DNA from: Doris montereyensis
Taxonomy: Eukaryota > Mollusca > Gastropoda > Nudibranchia > Dorididae
DNA: 64,000 nucleotides
Assembly: GCA_037039925.1 (NCBI GenBank)
Contig: JAXRKP010000262.1
Coordinates: forward strand, 62,001-126,000
Direction of reading: 5' to 3'
Shown one piece after another: positions 1 to 64,000 of the stretch. Position 1 is the first letter of the stretch. Each line of letters begins with the position of its first letter. The notes under the pieces are model-generated. The model did no database searches and was not told where the DNA came from. It saw only the letters and a program-made list of their open reading frames with translations. The translations under genes were made by a program, and so were the position numbers.

Positions 1-598
1 TATCCTACTGTAATTACTGTATTCCATCAAAATGTACATTTATATTCCTACCACAATAAAAAGTTTGACAAATAACCCATCATTTATTAGAACTGATTAT
101 CCCTCTCCCCCATTCCAATCTTTTGACAGTGTTATTATTTGTTATTCATTTTGAAATTTCTTTTCAATAGAAGAATCCGTTACTTTAATCTTTTTGGGCT
201 TATAATGTTTTCAATGTGATCTTGTGAGCTGAATGGAAGAAAAAGAGAAAAGGATGAGAGGTTGGTAAAGAAAAGATGAAAGATGAAGCAAAACAACAAC
301 AATGACAGCAACAAAAAGAACAAGAAAACAAGAACAAAAAGAACAAGAATACAAGAACAAAAACAACAAGAAAACAAGGACAAAAAACCCTAAAAAAAAA
401 ACAAAAAAAAAAGAACAAGGACAAACACAACAAGACGATGAGGAAGAAAAAGCATGGCAGTAATACTCAAGTATATTGACTTACTCAGTCATCATGAAGA
501 AAAAAAAATGAAAAAGATAAGGAAGAGAAAATACATGAGTATCTGAAGTAAAGTATTTGAGCTTTATTCTTAGTCAAACTTCTGAGTTTGCGGCTTAC
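1..598. other. Intron; A-rich low-complexity sequence, nothing coding
   Basis: This lies 3' of the donor (GTAAGC on the minus strand) of the exon at 599. Positions 285-430 are an imperfect A-rich array of AACAAG/AAGAAC-like words. Long minus-strand frames here are Phe/Leu/Ser-rich translations of that repeat and are not genes. Confidence 0.6.
285..430. repeat. A-rich (AAGAAC)n-like low-complexity tract
   Basis: Repeated words such as aagaacaagaa, acaagaacaaa and aaaacaacaag run for about 145 bases with irregular period. It is intronic and has no coding signature. Confidence 0.7.
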
Positions 599-63777
<63,179 letters not shown>

Positions 63778-64000
63778 CTAGTGATAAAAAAAATTTGGAG
63801 ATTAATAAGGAGAGCGCGTGATAGAAAAAGAGAATGTAGTAACACTACAGAATGTTAGAGATTTTTATCAAGTACCTTCACATTATTGTAGGTTGGAGAA
63901 TACATAGAAATTTACCTTTTAAATCTATATGGACATGGAAGAACGATTTTAAAACATAATATAGATGATCAGGCCAAAAAACTTGATAAATAGGAGAGAT
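63778..64000. other. Intron, gene continues upstream outside window
   Basis: AT-rich with nothing recognised. No start codon exon or promoter signal was identified for the giant gene. Confidence 0.5.

Overview
The window is animal (metazoan) nuclear DNA: AT-rich, with short exons bounded by GT/AG splice sites, long introns, microsatellites and transposon remnants. Base composition, intron content and protein style suggest a lophotrochozoan invertebrate, perhaps a mollusc. That taxon call is an inference and no sequence search was run.

Essentially everything supportable belongs to one giant gene on the minus strand. It enters from beyond position 64,000 (5' side), leaves beyond position 1 (3' side), and encodes a long rod of spectrin repeats. 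The best family guess is nesprin-1/MSP-300 (SYNE1-like), a LINC-complex protein that anchors nuclei to the cytoskeleton. No actin-binding CH domains and no KASH segment lie in the window, so the name is not proven.

Layout from gene 5' to 3' (right to left). Positions 60.5-63.8 kb hold irregular spectrin exons. Positions 16.4-60.2 kb hold sixteen tandem copies of one exon cassette, here called C-B-A. C is about 109 codons, B about 51, A about 55, so one cassette is about 216 codons or two spectrin repeats. Nearly all boundaries are phase 0. In seven cassettes C is cut by an extra intron, at several different positions and phases. In cassette 4 and in the exon just upstream of cassette 1, the B/A intron is absent. 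Positions 0.6-15.5 kb hold divergent spectrin exons separated by a 9.8 kb intron (12.4 kb before the next rod exon is counted from exon 15,294), which contains a 60-bp minisatellite, a pogo/Tigger-like MITE and a candidate alternative last exon (14,129-14,371).

All 31 exons between 15.3 and 41.7 kb read cleanly, but 24 of 28 between 46.9 and 63.8 kb carry reading-frame breaks of one or a few bases, with splice sites and motifs kept. This looks like uncorrected long-read indels in the assembly rather than biology, but it needs checking. Other contents are a LINE reverse-transcriptase remnant, a roughly 685-bp GA-rich tract, an (ATC)20 array and several small intronic tandem duplications. No RNA gene, promoter or second protein-coding gene could be supported.
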